From: Selenomonas sp. AE3005
GTDB lineage: Bacteria > Bacillota > Negativicutes > Selenomonadales > Selenomonadaceae
Direction of reading: 5' to 3'
DNA: 37,117 bases
Assembly: GCF_905233635.1 (NCBI RefSeq)
Contig: NZ_CAJODG010000015.1
Span: 1 to 37,117, forward strand
The translations under genes were made by a program, and so were the position numbers. The notes beneath the pieces were generated by a model. The model was not told where the DNA came from, did not search any database, and saw nothing but the letters and a program-made list of their open reading frames with translations. Shown here piece by piece: positions 24,901-32,233 of the stretch (its first letter is position 1; each line of letters starts with the position of its first letter).

Positions 24901-25893
24901 ATGAAGAAATGGCAAAAGACGTTAGTGGCAGCTATTGCCTGCGGTGCAGCATTCTCTATGAGCTACGTTCCGGCAGAAGCAGCCTACCAGCTCAATGAAG
25001 AGGTTAAGGCTCCGACCAAGGCTTTGAAACAGGCATCAGAAATCGGAGTGCTGAAAAACGAAAATCCGGCAATGGCTAATCTGGCCAACAAGGACGCCAT
25101 TGTAGTTATGACTTTTGGTACGACTTATAAAGATACGCGGGCTAAGACCATTGACGCCACGGTGAAGGCTATTCAGGCTAAGCACCCGAATACGAAGGTA
25201 GTAACGGCTTATACTTCCCACATCATCATCAATCGTGTGAAGAAGAATGAAGGCATTACTTATCCGACGCCGGAAGAGGCACTCGAACAGCTGAAAAAAG
25301 AAGGCTACACCCGTGTGGCTCTGGCCAGCCTTGATGTAATTCCCGGTATGGAATACAACTATGATATCGGTGTTTACCACAACTACAAAGACCAGTTCAA
25401 GAAGATGACTTTAGGCACTTCGCTGATGTATTGGCAGGGTCAGGAAGAACAGGCTGATGATGTGGCTGAAACCATCAAGGCTCTGTCCACGCAGTTCCCA
25501 AAACAGGGCAAAGATGACGCCATTCTGATTATGGCTCATGGAACGCCACAGGTATCCAACGCTTACTATTCCGTAATTCAGGCAAAACTGGATGAAGCCG
25601 GTTATAAGAACGTATATATTTATACGGTAGAAGGCTGGCCGAATCTGGAAACTGTTCTGCCCAAGCTCAAGAAGAACGGCATTAAGCATATTACCATGAT
25701 GCCACTGATGATGGTAGCTGGCGACCATGCTAACAACGATATGGCCGGCAAGGAAGAAGATTCCCATAAATCCATTCTGGAAAAGGCTGGTTTCAAGGTA
25801 GACGCTTATATTCATGGCATTGGGGAAAACAAGGCTATCCGTGATCTTTATGTAAAACGGGCTGAAGATGCCTGGAATGCTCTGGAAAAATAA
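24901..25893 (+). CDS. cbiK: Exported CbiK-type anaerobic cobaltochelatase
   Basis: The 330-residue protein starts at ATG 24901 after GGAGG. It has a clear Sec signal peptide (residues 1-27, ending AEA) and about 30 linker residues before the class II chelatase fold. Candidate metal residues are His213 (MAHGTP), Glu244 (VEGWP) and His276 (GDHANND), spaced much like His145/Glu175/His207 of Salmonella CbiK. Cytosolic CbiK is about 264 residues; exported versions are known in Desulfovibrio (CbiK-P, a heme-binding protein). It may insert Co2+ into sirohydrochlorin, or handle tetrapyrroles or metal in the periplasm. The B12 riboswitch upstream links it to corrinoid supply. Confidence 0.88.
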   Translation: MKKWQKTLVAAIACGAAFSMSYVPAEAAYQLNEEVKAPTKALKQASEIGVLKNENPAMANLANKDAIVVMTFGTTYKDTRAKTIDATVKAIQAKHPNTKVVTAYTSHIIINRVKKNEGITYPTPEEALEQLKKEGYTRVALASLDVIPGMEYNYDIGVYHNYKDQFKKMTLGTSLMYWQGQEEQADDVAETIKALSTQFPKQGKDDAILIMAHGTPQVSNAYYSVIQAKLDEAGYKNVYIYTVEGWPNLETVLPKLKKNGIKHITMMPLMMVAGDHANNDMAGKEEDSHKSILEKAGFKVDAYIHGIGENKAIRDLYVKRAEDAWNALEK

Positions 25894-25933
25894 GATTTCA
25901 CCATATTCATCTAAATGACACTGACATAGCTAT

Positions 25934-25971
25934 AGCCGCTTGCCCTATCGGTCAGAAAGGGGTGAGCGGCT
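25934..25971 (+). repeat. Long hairpin between cbiK and cbiL
   Basis: AGCCGCTTGCCC (from 25934) pairs with GGGGTGAGCGGCT (to 25971), with G-U pairs inside the stem. No T-tract follows, so termination would be weak. It lies just before the cbiL promoter. Confidence 0.55.
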
Positions 25972-25981
25972 TAGCGTGTAT

Positions 25982-26010
25982 TTGACAGGGGTAAATCATC
26001 ATAGTATGAT
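25982..26010 (+). promoter_or_regulatory. Promoter of the cbiL-btuFCD operon
   Basis: TTGACA (25982-25987) and TATGAT (26005-26010) are 17 nt apart, 38 nt before cbiL. No second riboswitch is seen. Confidence 0.7.
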
Positions 26011-26048
26011 AGGCAAAGACACTATTGTTGTATGGAGGTTTTTGATTC

Positions 26049-26750
26049 ATGAGTGGAATCTTTTATGGTATTGGTGTGGGCCCTGGTGACCCGGAGCTGC
26101 TGACGGTGAAGGCTATCAAAGCGATTGAAAATGTTGATGTGCTGATTGCGCCGAAAACGGAGAAGAAAGAAGGCAGCGTGGCCTTGACTGTGGCCAAGCC
26201 TTATCTGAAAAAAGACGTGGAAATTGTTTATCAGGTTTTCCCGATGGTAAAGGGCTTTGCAGAAAACAGCACTGAGGCCTGGGAGGCCAATAAGCAGGAG
26301 ATTCTGGCGCTGCTGCAGGCCGGCAAAAACGTGGCGTTCCTCACCATTGGCGACCCGATGTTCTACAGCACCTATATCTACATATATCGCTTGCTGGAGC
26401 ATGAGGACGTGGAGATTAAGACCATTCCGGGGATTCCGGCTTTTGCCGCCATCGGCAGCCAGCTGGGTTATCCCATTGTGGAAGGCGACGATGTGCTTAC
26501 GGTTATTCCGGCTACAGCCAGCCCGGAAAAGGTGGAAAAAGCCATGCAGGCCGCTGATAATGTGGTACTCATGAAGGTTTACAAAAACTTTGAGGAAATG
26601 GTTGATTTGCTGGCCAAGAATGATATGGCGGAGCAGGCAGTGCTCGTCAGCCGCGCCGGCCTTGATGATGAGAAAATCATTTACAACGTGGTGGCGCATA
26701 AAAAGGATAAGCTGAACTATCTGTCGACGATTTTAACCCGTAAAAATTAA
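26049..26750 (+). CDS. cbiL: Precorrin-2/cobalt-factor II C20-methyltransferase
   Basis: The 233-residue protein starts at ATG 26049, 9 nt after GGAGGT. It has the tetrapyrrole methylase fold: GIGVGPGDPELLTVKA at the N-terminus, IGDPMFYSTYIYIYRLL in the SAM site region, and IPGIPAFAAIGSQLG. These are CbiL/CobI features. It adds the C20 methyl group from SAM to cobalt-factor II, the product of CbiK chemistry. It is the only corrin-ring methyltransferase in the window; the other cbi genes must be elsewhere. Its partner genes here are a corrinoid-type importer. Confidence 0.88.
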   Translation: MSGIFYGIGVGPGDPELLTVKAIKAIENVDVLIAPKTEKKEGSVALTVAKPYLKKDVEIVYQVFPMVKGFAENSTEAWEANKQEILALLQAGKNVAFLTIGDPMFYSTYIYIYRLLEHEDVEIKTIPGIPAFAAIGSQLGYPIVEGDDVLTVIPATASPEKVEKAMQAADNVVLMKVYKNFEEMVDLLAKNDMAEQAVLVSRAGLDDEKIIYNVVAHKKDKLNYLSTILTRKN

Positions 26751-26773
26751 ATGTTCCATAAAGATAGGGGACG

Positions 26774-27724
26774 ATGAAATTGAAGGGCTATGTAAAAATA
26801 ATCCTGTCCATTATGATGATGGCACTGGTGCTTGCTGGATGCGGTCAGGAGGCGGCCAAACCTGCTGACAAGTCAGTTTATGCCACCCTGACTGATGACC
26901 TTGGACGTCAGGTGGAACTAAGCAAGAAACCGGCCAGAATTGTAGTGACATCGGCATCGTTTTTGGAGCCTTTGGAGGCGGTGGGAGGTGCTGACCTGGT
27001 AGTCGGCCGGCCAGATTCCCGGACGAAGATGCCAGAGTTTGCCAAAGACCTGCCCAGTGTCGGCAAGGTTTATCAGATTGATACGGAAAAGATTATCGCC
27101 TGCCAGCCGGACCTCGTGATTATCAACAAGGGCATGAACGAAAAATTGGTTGATACCCTGGAGGCTAACGGCATTAAGGCACTGGTGCTCGATATGAAGA
27201 GCTATGCTGATGTGCAGAAGGAAGTAGGCACCTTGGCGGTGGTAACCGGCAATAAGGAGAAGGGCGAACAGCTCATCAAGACGATGGATGAGAAAATTGC
27301 GGCGGTAAAGGCGCGTATACCGCAGGAAAAACGCCGGGTATCCATCATTCATAGTACCAGTCAGGGGCTGACAGTGCAGCTCGAGGGCAGCATTGCCGGT
27401 TCGGTTGCTAAGATGCTGGGTTGGGAGAATGTAGCCAGCGGCACCAAGCCGCTCGAAAAAAATCCTGACGCTGCTCCTTACAGCATGGAAACCCTGGTGG
27501 AGCAGAACCCGGAAATCATTTTTGTTACGAGTATGGGCAAGCTGTCAGCTATTAAGGCTAGTATGGAAGAAACCATGCAGGGCCCGGCCTGGCAGAGTAT
27601 TCCGGCAGTACGGGAAAAACGCGTTTATTACCTGCCACAGGAGCTTTTCCTGCTGAGTCCCGGCATTCATTACCCGGAGGCCGTAGAGACGATGGCAAAA
27701 TGTGTTTATCCTGACGCAAAGTAA
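26774..27724 (+). CDS. btuF: BtuF-like corrinoid/iron-complex ABC substrate-binding lipoprotein
   Basis: The ORF starts at ATG 26774; AGGGG is only 3 nt upstream, so TTG 26780 is a possible alternative. A lipobox LAGC gives lipidated Cys23. The rest is a cluster A-II (FecB/BtuF, PF01497-type) fold: LGRQVELSKKPARIVV, then LEAVGGADLVVG, and IIACQPDLVIINKG before the long linking helix. It would capture a corrinoid in the periplasm for the BtuCD-type permease encoded next. Location next to cbiK and cbiL favours B12 precursors such as cobinamide, but siderophore or heme cannot be excluded from sequence. Confidence 0.8.
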   Translation: MKLKGYVKIILSIMMMALVLAGCGQEAAKPADKSVYATLTDDLGRQVELSKKPARIVVTSASFLEPLEAVGGADLVVGRPDSRTKMPEFAKDLPSVGKVYQIDTEKIIACQPDLVIINKGMNEKLVDTLEANGIKALVLDMKSYADVQKEVGTLAVVTGNKEKGEQLIKTMDEKIAAVKARIPQEKRRVSIIHSTSQGLTVQLEGSIAGSVAKMLGWENVASGTKPLEKNPDAAPYSMETLVEQNPEIIFVTSMGKLSAIKASMEETMQGPAWQSIPAVREKRVYYLPQELFLLSPGIHYPEAVETMAKCVYPDAK

Positions 27725-27738
27725 AGGACATATTATAT

Positions 27739-28737
27739 ATGATGACAGCAGATTTTTCTGCAGGCGGAAAACGGCGGACGCTCATGATGTTAGCGTTGGT
27801 CGTTTTTGCCTGTTTGGGGATAGTAATAAGTATAGTGAAAGGCTCGGTCGACATTCCCGTGGGGGAAGTGCTCACTTTGCTGACCGGTACGGAAAGCAGT
27901 CCGCAGGGGCAGATTATCTATAACATACGTCTGCCGCGAACGCTGGTAGCTGTTTTGGTGGGCGTGAATCTGGCACTGGCCGGGGCGATTTTGCAGGCCG
28001 TGATGAAAAATCCTCTGGCTGACCCGCATATTATCGGCATATCAGCCGGGGCTGGGCTGCTCGGAATACTGGTCATGCTGGCCCTGCCGGCATACGCTTA
28101 TCTGGTTACGCCGGCGGCGTTTGTCGGGGCTATGGGTGCGGCAATGCTCATATATGTACTGGCCTGGAAAAACGGGATACGTCCCATTCGCATTATCCTG
28201 GCTGGTGTGGCGGTATCAGCGTTTCTTAGTGCCGGTATATCGGCACTGTTGATATTTTACAGCGACAGGGTGCATAGTGCTTTGATGTGGATGGTGGGCG
28301 GCCTGTCGGCGCGCAGCTGGCCACAGGTGGAAATGCTTTGGCCGTACACGGCCATATGTGTGGTTCTGTCCTTGCTGGCCGCCCGGCATTTAAATATTTT
28401 GCAGCTCGGCGATGAAATGGCAAAGGGCTTAGGTGTGCGCGTGGGCCTGACGCGGATAATTCTGTCAGCTTTGGCGGCGCTATTGGCAGCCAGTGCGGTT
28501 TCCGTGGTAGGGCTGCTGGGATTTGTAGGCCTGATTGTGCCGCATACGGCCAGGCTATTGGTGGGCTCTGATCATCGGATTATGCTGCCGGCCACGGCCT
28601 TGTTGGGCTGTGGTGTGGTGACGCTTTGTGATACCATTGCCAGAACAGTTGTAGCGCCAGTGGAACTGCCGGTAGGGATTATCATGGCTGTTTTGGGTGC
28701 GCCCTTTTTCTTGTATCTGCTGAGGAGGGAACTGTGA
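27739..28737 (+). CDS. btuC: BtuC-like FecCD-family permease
   Basis: The 332-residue membrane protein (ATG 27739, AAAGGA 10 nt upstream) has the FecCD pattern of about ten helices. Family motifs are RLPRTLVAVLVGVNLALAG, MKNPLADPHIIGISAGAGLLG, and GLIVPHTARLLVGSDHR near the C-terminus, which carries the coupling helix for the ATPase. It moves the ligand delivered by the BtuF-like lipoprotein into the cytosol. Its stop codon overlaps the next start. Confidence 0.88.
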   Translation: MMTADFSAGGKRRTLMMLALVVFACLGIVISIVKGSVDIPVGEVLTLLTGTESSPQGQIIYNIRLPRTLVAVLVGVNLALAGAILQAVMKNPLADPHIIGISAGAGLLGILVMLALPAYAYLVTPAAFVGAMGAAMLIYVLAWKNGIRPIRIILAGVAVSAFLSAGISALLIFYSDRVHSALMWMVGGLSARSWPQVEMLWPYTAICVVLSLLAARHLNILQLGDEMAKGLGVRVGLTRIILSALAALLAASAVSVVGLLGFVGLIVPHTARLLVGSDHRIMLPATALLGCGVVTLCDTIARTVVAPVELPVGIIMAVLGAPFFLYLLRREL

Positions 28738-29516
28738 TGGAGCTGGCAGTAAAGAATTTACAGGTGTCCATCGGGGATAAGGAAATTCTGCACAGTGTGT
28801 CGGCTGTGTTCCCACAGGGCAAGCGTACCGCCATTATCGGGCCGAATGGGGCAGGCAAGTCTACGCTGTTGAAGGCTTTAGCAGCTATCAACACTGATTA
28901 TCAGGGAGAGGTTCTGCTTGGCGGACAAGAAATCCGCGCCCTGGGGCGTAAGGCCATTGCCCGGAAAATTGGGATTTTGCTGCAGGGAGCGGTGGCTCCG
29001 CCGGATACCACCGTGCGCCAGCTGGTCGATTACGGCCGTTTCCCCTACCGCAGTCTGTTTTCGCGTGATGTAAAGCAGGACAGGGAAGTAGTGGAGTGGG
29101 CCATGGCGGCGACGCAGGTGGTAAAGCTGGCTGACCGTCAGGTGCAGACACTTTCCGGCGGCGAACGGCAGCGCGTATTTTTGGCTATGGTACTTGCACA
29201 GCAGCCACAGATTTTGCTGCTGGACGAACCTACTACGTATTTAGATATTGCCCATCAGCTGGAAGTTATGGATATTGTGGTGCGGCTGAACAAGGATTAC
29301 GGCATGACGGTTATTATGGTGCTGCATGATATCAATCATGCGCTGCAGTATGCTGATGAAATCCTCATTCTCAAAGATGGTTTGATTAAAGCGCAGGGGA
29401 ATCCCGGTGAGGTTATGACAGTTGAGCGCCTCGCGGATACGTTTGGGGTAAAGGCTGATGTGTTTGTCAACAGTCAGGGCAAGAGCGTTTTGTCACCGCT
29501 GGAATTAGTTAAATAA
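28737..29516 (+). CDS. btuD: BtuD-like ABC transporter ATP-binding protein
   Basis: The ATG at 28737 is 7 nt after GGAGGG and gives 259 residues; GTG 28734 is also open. Walker A is GPNGAGKST, the signature LSGGERQRVFLAMVL and Walker B ILLLDEPTTYLDI, as in FepC/BtuD/HmuV ATPases. The loop ITVRQLVDYGRFPYRS-like segment (residues about 88-102) is typical of this import family. It is the last gene of the operon; a terminator follows at 29553. Confidence 0.88.
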   Translation: MELAVKNLQVSIGDKEILHSVSAVFPQGKRTAIIGPNGAGKSTLLKALAAINTDYQGEVLLGGQEIRALGRKAIARKIGILLQGAVAPPDTTVRQLVDYGRFPYRSLFSRDVKQDREVVEWAMAATQVVKLADRQVQTLSGGERQRVFLAMVLAQQPQILLLDEPTTYLDIAHQLEVMDIVVRLNKDYGMTVIMVLHDINHALQYADEILILKDGLIKAQGNPGEVMTVERLADTFGVKADVFVNSQGKSVLSPLELVK

Positions 29517-29552
29517 TATGTATGGGGAAAGTATCCTGTACTAAGCAAGATG

Positions 29553-29587
29553 AGTCCGTTGCGTTTGGCAGCGGACTTTATTTTTTT
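29553..29587 (+). terminator. Intrinsic terminator of the cbiL-btuFCD operon
   Basis: A 10-bp stem (AGTCCGTTGC/GCAGCGGACT, one G-U pair) with a 5-nt loop is followed by TTTATTTTTTT. Confidence 0.9.
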
Positions 29588-29631
29588 ATGAAAAACAAAT
29601 GAAAAATATTTCTATTTGTAAATGAGAATCC

Positions 29632-29697
29632 TTGACAAGTGTTATTGATATGCGTTATCATGTGTTAAGTAGAAATAATCTCATTATCATTATCAAG
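29632..29697 (+). promoter_or_regulatory. Promoter and Fur box of the feo operon
   Basis: TTGACA (29632-29637) stands 18 nt before TATCAT (29656-29661). At 29679-29694, TCTCATTATCATTATC is the complement of GATAATGATAATGAGA, an almost ideal Fur operator placed just downstream of the start site. Iron-dependent repression is expected. Confidence 0.82.
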
Positions 29698-29721
29698 AAT
29701 TTTTATTAGGAGGCGTTGATT

Positions 29722-29946
29722 TTGACATTGAAAGACGGTAAAACCGGCATGACGCTGAAGATTCAGCAGATTGGCGATTCCGACCTCAAAGAAAGATTGA
29801 TGACCATGGGGCTTACCCCGGGGACTAAGGTAAAGGTATTGCGCAGTGCTCCGTTGGGTGACCCAATTGCTATTGGTGTTCGTTCGTATAACCTGGCTCT
29901 GCGGCGTGACGATGCGGCTAAAGTTCAGGTGCAGCAGGTGAATTAA
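29722..29946 (+). CDS. feoA: Ferrous iron transport protein FeoA
   Basis: The TTG at 29722 is 8 nt after AGGAGG and gives 74 residues; TTG 29716 is too close to that site. The SH3-like FeoA domain shows LKIQQIGDSDLKERLMTMGLTPGTKVKVLRSAPLGDP split over the first two strands, then GVRSYNLALRRDDAAKV. FeoA is a cytosolic partner that helps FeoB-driven Fe2+ uptake. It is followed after 46 nt by feoB. Confidence 0.93.
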   Translation: MTLKDGKTGMTLKIQQIGDSDLKERLMTMGLTPGTKVKVLRSAPLGDPIAIGVRSYNLALRRDDAAKVQVQQVN

Positions 29947-29992
29947 AAGTCCTTGGACGTAAAGAATGAACAGAGGAGATGTATAAACAACA

Positions 29993-31888
29993 ATGTCAAC
30001 ATTAGCAGTAGCACTTACCGGTAACCCTAATGTGGGTAAATCCACTATCTTTAACGAACTGACGGGAGCCCGTCAGAAAATCGGCAACTGGCCGGGGGTT
30101 ACGGTAGATAAAAAAGTCGGTTATACCCGTCATAATGACCGCGCTATTTCCATCGTGGATTTGCCGGGAACTTACAGTATCAATGCCCGTTCACCGGAAG
30201 AAAAAATCGTTATCGATTATCTCATGAACACGAAACTTGACCTCGTGGTGGACGTGGTGGACAGCTCCAACCTCGAACGCAACCTGTTCCTGACGATTCA
30301 GCTCATGGAGCAGGGGATTCCTCTCCTTATCGACCTCAATATGCAGGATGATGCTGAGCGCCGTGGTATCAAGATTGACTGCCGCAAGATGGAAGATGCT
30401 CTGGGTATGCCTGTGGTGGAAACCGTAGGCCGCAGCAGCAAGAGCACGAAAAAGCTGCTGGATGTGTTCACCAGCACGGTGATGGATAACTACCAGCCCA
30501 GCGACCGCGTAAAGGCTCATATCGCCAAGGTGCAGGAAATCAAAGCCAGCAGCAAGAGCGAAGACCAGAAGAATGAGGAAATCATCGAAGCTCGTTACGC
30601 ATTGATCGATACGGTCATGTCAGAAGCCGTTACGGTCAAGAGTGTAGGGGCCGATATGTCCGAGAAATTGGATAGATTCCTGGCCAATGGCATTCTGGCG
30701 CTGCCGATTTTCCTGGCTATCATGTATGCGGTCTTCAACATCACTTTTGAATGGATTGGCCAGCCGATTGCTGATGCGCTGGATGCAGCCATCAATGAAG
30801 ACTTCCTGGAATTTGCCAAGGAATATCTGGAAGCTGCCGGAGTGGCTGAGTGGATGGTTTCGCTTGTCTGCGATGGCGTTATCGCCGGCGTAGGTGCTGT
30901 ATTGACTTTCGTACCGCTGATTTTCGTCCTGTTCTTCTGCCTGTCCTTCTTAGATGGCACGGGCTACATGGCTCGTATCGCCTTCATCATGGATCCGATC
31001 ATGCGCCGCTGCGGCCTGACCGGTAAAGGCGTCATGCCGCTGATGATGGGCTTTGGTTGCGGTGTGCCGGCCGTAATGGGCGCGCGTGCGTTGGATTCGG
31101 AAAAAGACCGCATGGTTTCCATCATGGTTACGCCGTTCCTGACCTGCGGTGCAAAACTGCCGATCATGGCTCTGTTCGCTGCGATGTTCTTCCCGGATAA
31201 TGCCGCCGATATCGTGTTCTCCATGTACATCATTGGTGTGGTTATGGCCATTGTTGCTGCTAAATTGCTGGGCAGCACGGTATTCAAAGATGGTGGTTCC
31301 ACCTTCCTGCTGGAACTCCCGCCGTACCGTATGCCGGACATGAAGACGGTTCTGCTGGAAACCTGGGATAAGGGCAAAGGCTACCTCATCAAAGCAGGTA
31401 CGATTATCTTTGCTGCCTCCGTTCTGCTGTGGGTTATGTCCAACTACAACTTTGACGGCCCCTGTGAAATCAATGAATCCATTTTGGCAACCCTTGGCAA
31501 CTGGATGAGCACCATCTTTGTGTTCCATGGCTTTGCTACCTGGGAGGCTGGTGCTGCACTCCTGTCCGGTATCATGGCCAAGGAAACTGTAGTCGCAACT
31601 ATCGGTATTCTCTATGGTGCTGACGATGTTTCCACGGAGGCAGAAGACGCTGTGGAAACGGCTGATACCCTGCTGAAAACCGGCATGGCTACGAGCTTTA
31701 CGGCTCTGTCGGCATTTGCCTTCATGATTTTCTCCCAGCTGTATACGCCCTGCGTAACGGCACTGGGTACTATCAAGAAAGAGGCCGGCGGCTGGAAGTG
31801 GATGGGCTTCTCGGCTGTGTACATGTTTGCCATCGCCTGGGTCGTTTCCCTGCTGGTATATCAGATTGGCCGTCTGCTGGGCTTCTGA
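29993..31888 (+). CDS. feoB: Ferrous iron transporter FeoB
   Basis: The 631-residue protein starts at ATG 29993, rather far (14 nt) after AGGAG. The N-terminal G domain has GNPNVGKS (10-17), the switch NWPGVTVDKK, DLPGTY and NMQD, the NxxD guanine motif. A helical GDI-like region follows to about residue 225. Two gate-type membrane halves come next, with CGVPAVMGARALDSEKDR and CGAKLPIMAL, the Cys/Glu-bearing Fe2+ path. It lacks the large insertion of the ~770-residue E. coli protein. It imports Fe2+ under low oxygen. It is under the Fur-type site upstream of feoA. Confidence 0.95.
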   Translation: MSTLAVALTGNPNVGKSTIFNELTGARQKIGNWPGVTVDKKVGYTRHNDRAISIVDLPGTYSINARSPEEKIVIDYLMNTKLDLVVDVVDSSNLERNLFLTIQLMEQGIPLLIDLNMQDDAERRGIKIDCRKMEDALGMPVVETVGRSSKSTKKLLDVFTSTVMDNYQPSDRVKAHIAKVQEIKASSKSEDQKNEEIIEARYALIDTVMSEAVTVKSVGADMSEKLDRFLANGILALPIFLAIMYAVFNITFEWIGQPIADALDAAINEDFLEFAKEYLEAAGVAEWMVSLVCDGVIAGVGAVLTFVPLIFVLFFCLSFLDGTGYMARIAFIMDPIMRRCGLTGKGVMPLMMGFGCGVPAVMGARALDSEKDRMVSIMVTPFLTCGAKLPIMALFAAMFFPDNAADIVFSMYIIGVVMAIVAAKLLGSTVFKDGGSTFLLELPPYRMPDMKTVLLETWDKGKGYLIKAGTIIFAASVLLWVMSNYNFDGPCEINESILATLGNWMSTIFVFHGFATWEAGAALLSGIMAKETVVATIGILYGADDVSTEAEDAVETADTLLKTGMATSFTALSAFAFMIFSQLYTPCVTALGTIKKEAGGWKWMGFSAVYMFAIAWVVSLLVYQIGRLLGF

Positions 31889-31923
31889 TTTAGTTTTACC
31901 AAATAAAGACAGGAGGAATTCTT

Positions 31924-32094
31924 ATGGCAACCTTTGTGGTAGGAGCTGTACTGGCTGTGGCTCTGTTCTTTGCCCTGCGGCATGTTTATGAAAACTTCCG
32001 CGATGGCAAGCATGATTGCTGTGGTACTGAAAGCTCTGGTTCCGGCTGCGGCTGTGGTTGTGCCGGTTGTCAGGGCGTTCCTGAAAAGAAATAA
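31924..32094 (+). CDS. FeoB-associated Cys-rich membrane protein
   Basis: This 56-residue protein starts at ATG 31924 behind CAGGAGGA, 35 nt after feoB. It has one N-terminal membrane helix (FVVGAVLAVALFFALRHVY), a basic stretch, a CC pair and a Cys/Gly cluster (GCGCGCAGCQ): six Cys in all. Small proteins of this build next to feoB are known as the FeoB-associated Cys-rich family and may replace FeoC. The Cys cluster could bind Fe2+ or an Fe-S cluster. A terminator follows. Confidence 0.88.
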   Translation: MATFVVGAVLAVALFFALRHVYENFRDGKHDCCGTESSGSGCGCGCAGCQGVPEKK

Positions 32095-32130
32095 AAAAAT
32101 CGCTCTTCTCGTTAGGGAAGGGCGTTTTTT
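32095..32130 (+). terminator. Intrinsic terminator of the feo operon
   Basis: The stem CGCTCTTC (32101-32108)/GAAGGGCG (32117-32124), extended by A-T pairs, ends in TTTTTT. Confidence 0.88.
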
Positions 32131-32233
32131 ATGCAGGAAAATAATAGTGAAAAGCGAAATAAAAAAGTAGTAAGGAAGAAATTGCTGAATCTGTGGCAAG
32201 CGATGGGAATTGAAAGGGAAAGCGGTGATTTAA

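Noticed and set aside
26864..26876. TGACAAGTCA-like motif inside btuF (also inside the chemoreceptor gene near 34051)
   Set aside because: No inverted partner is nearby and the bases are coding; the match is likely chance.
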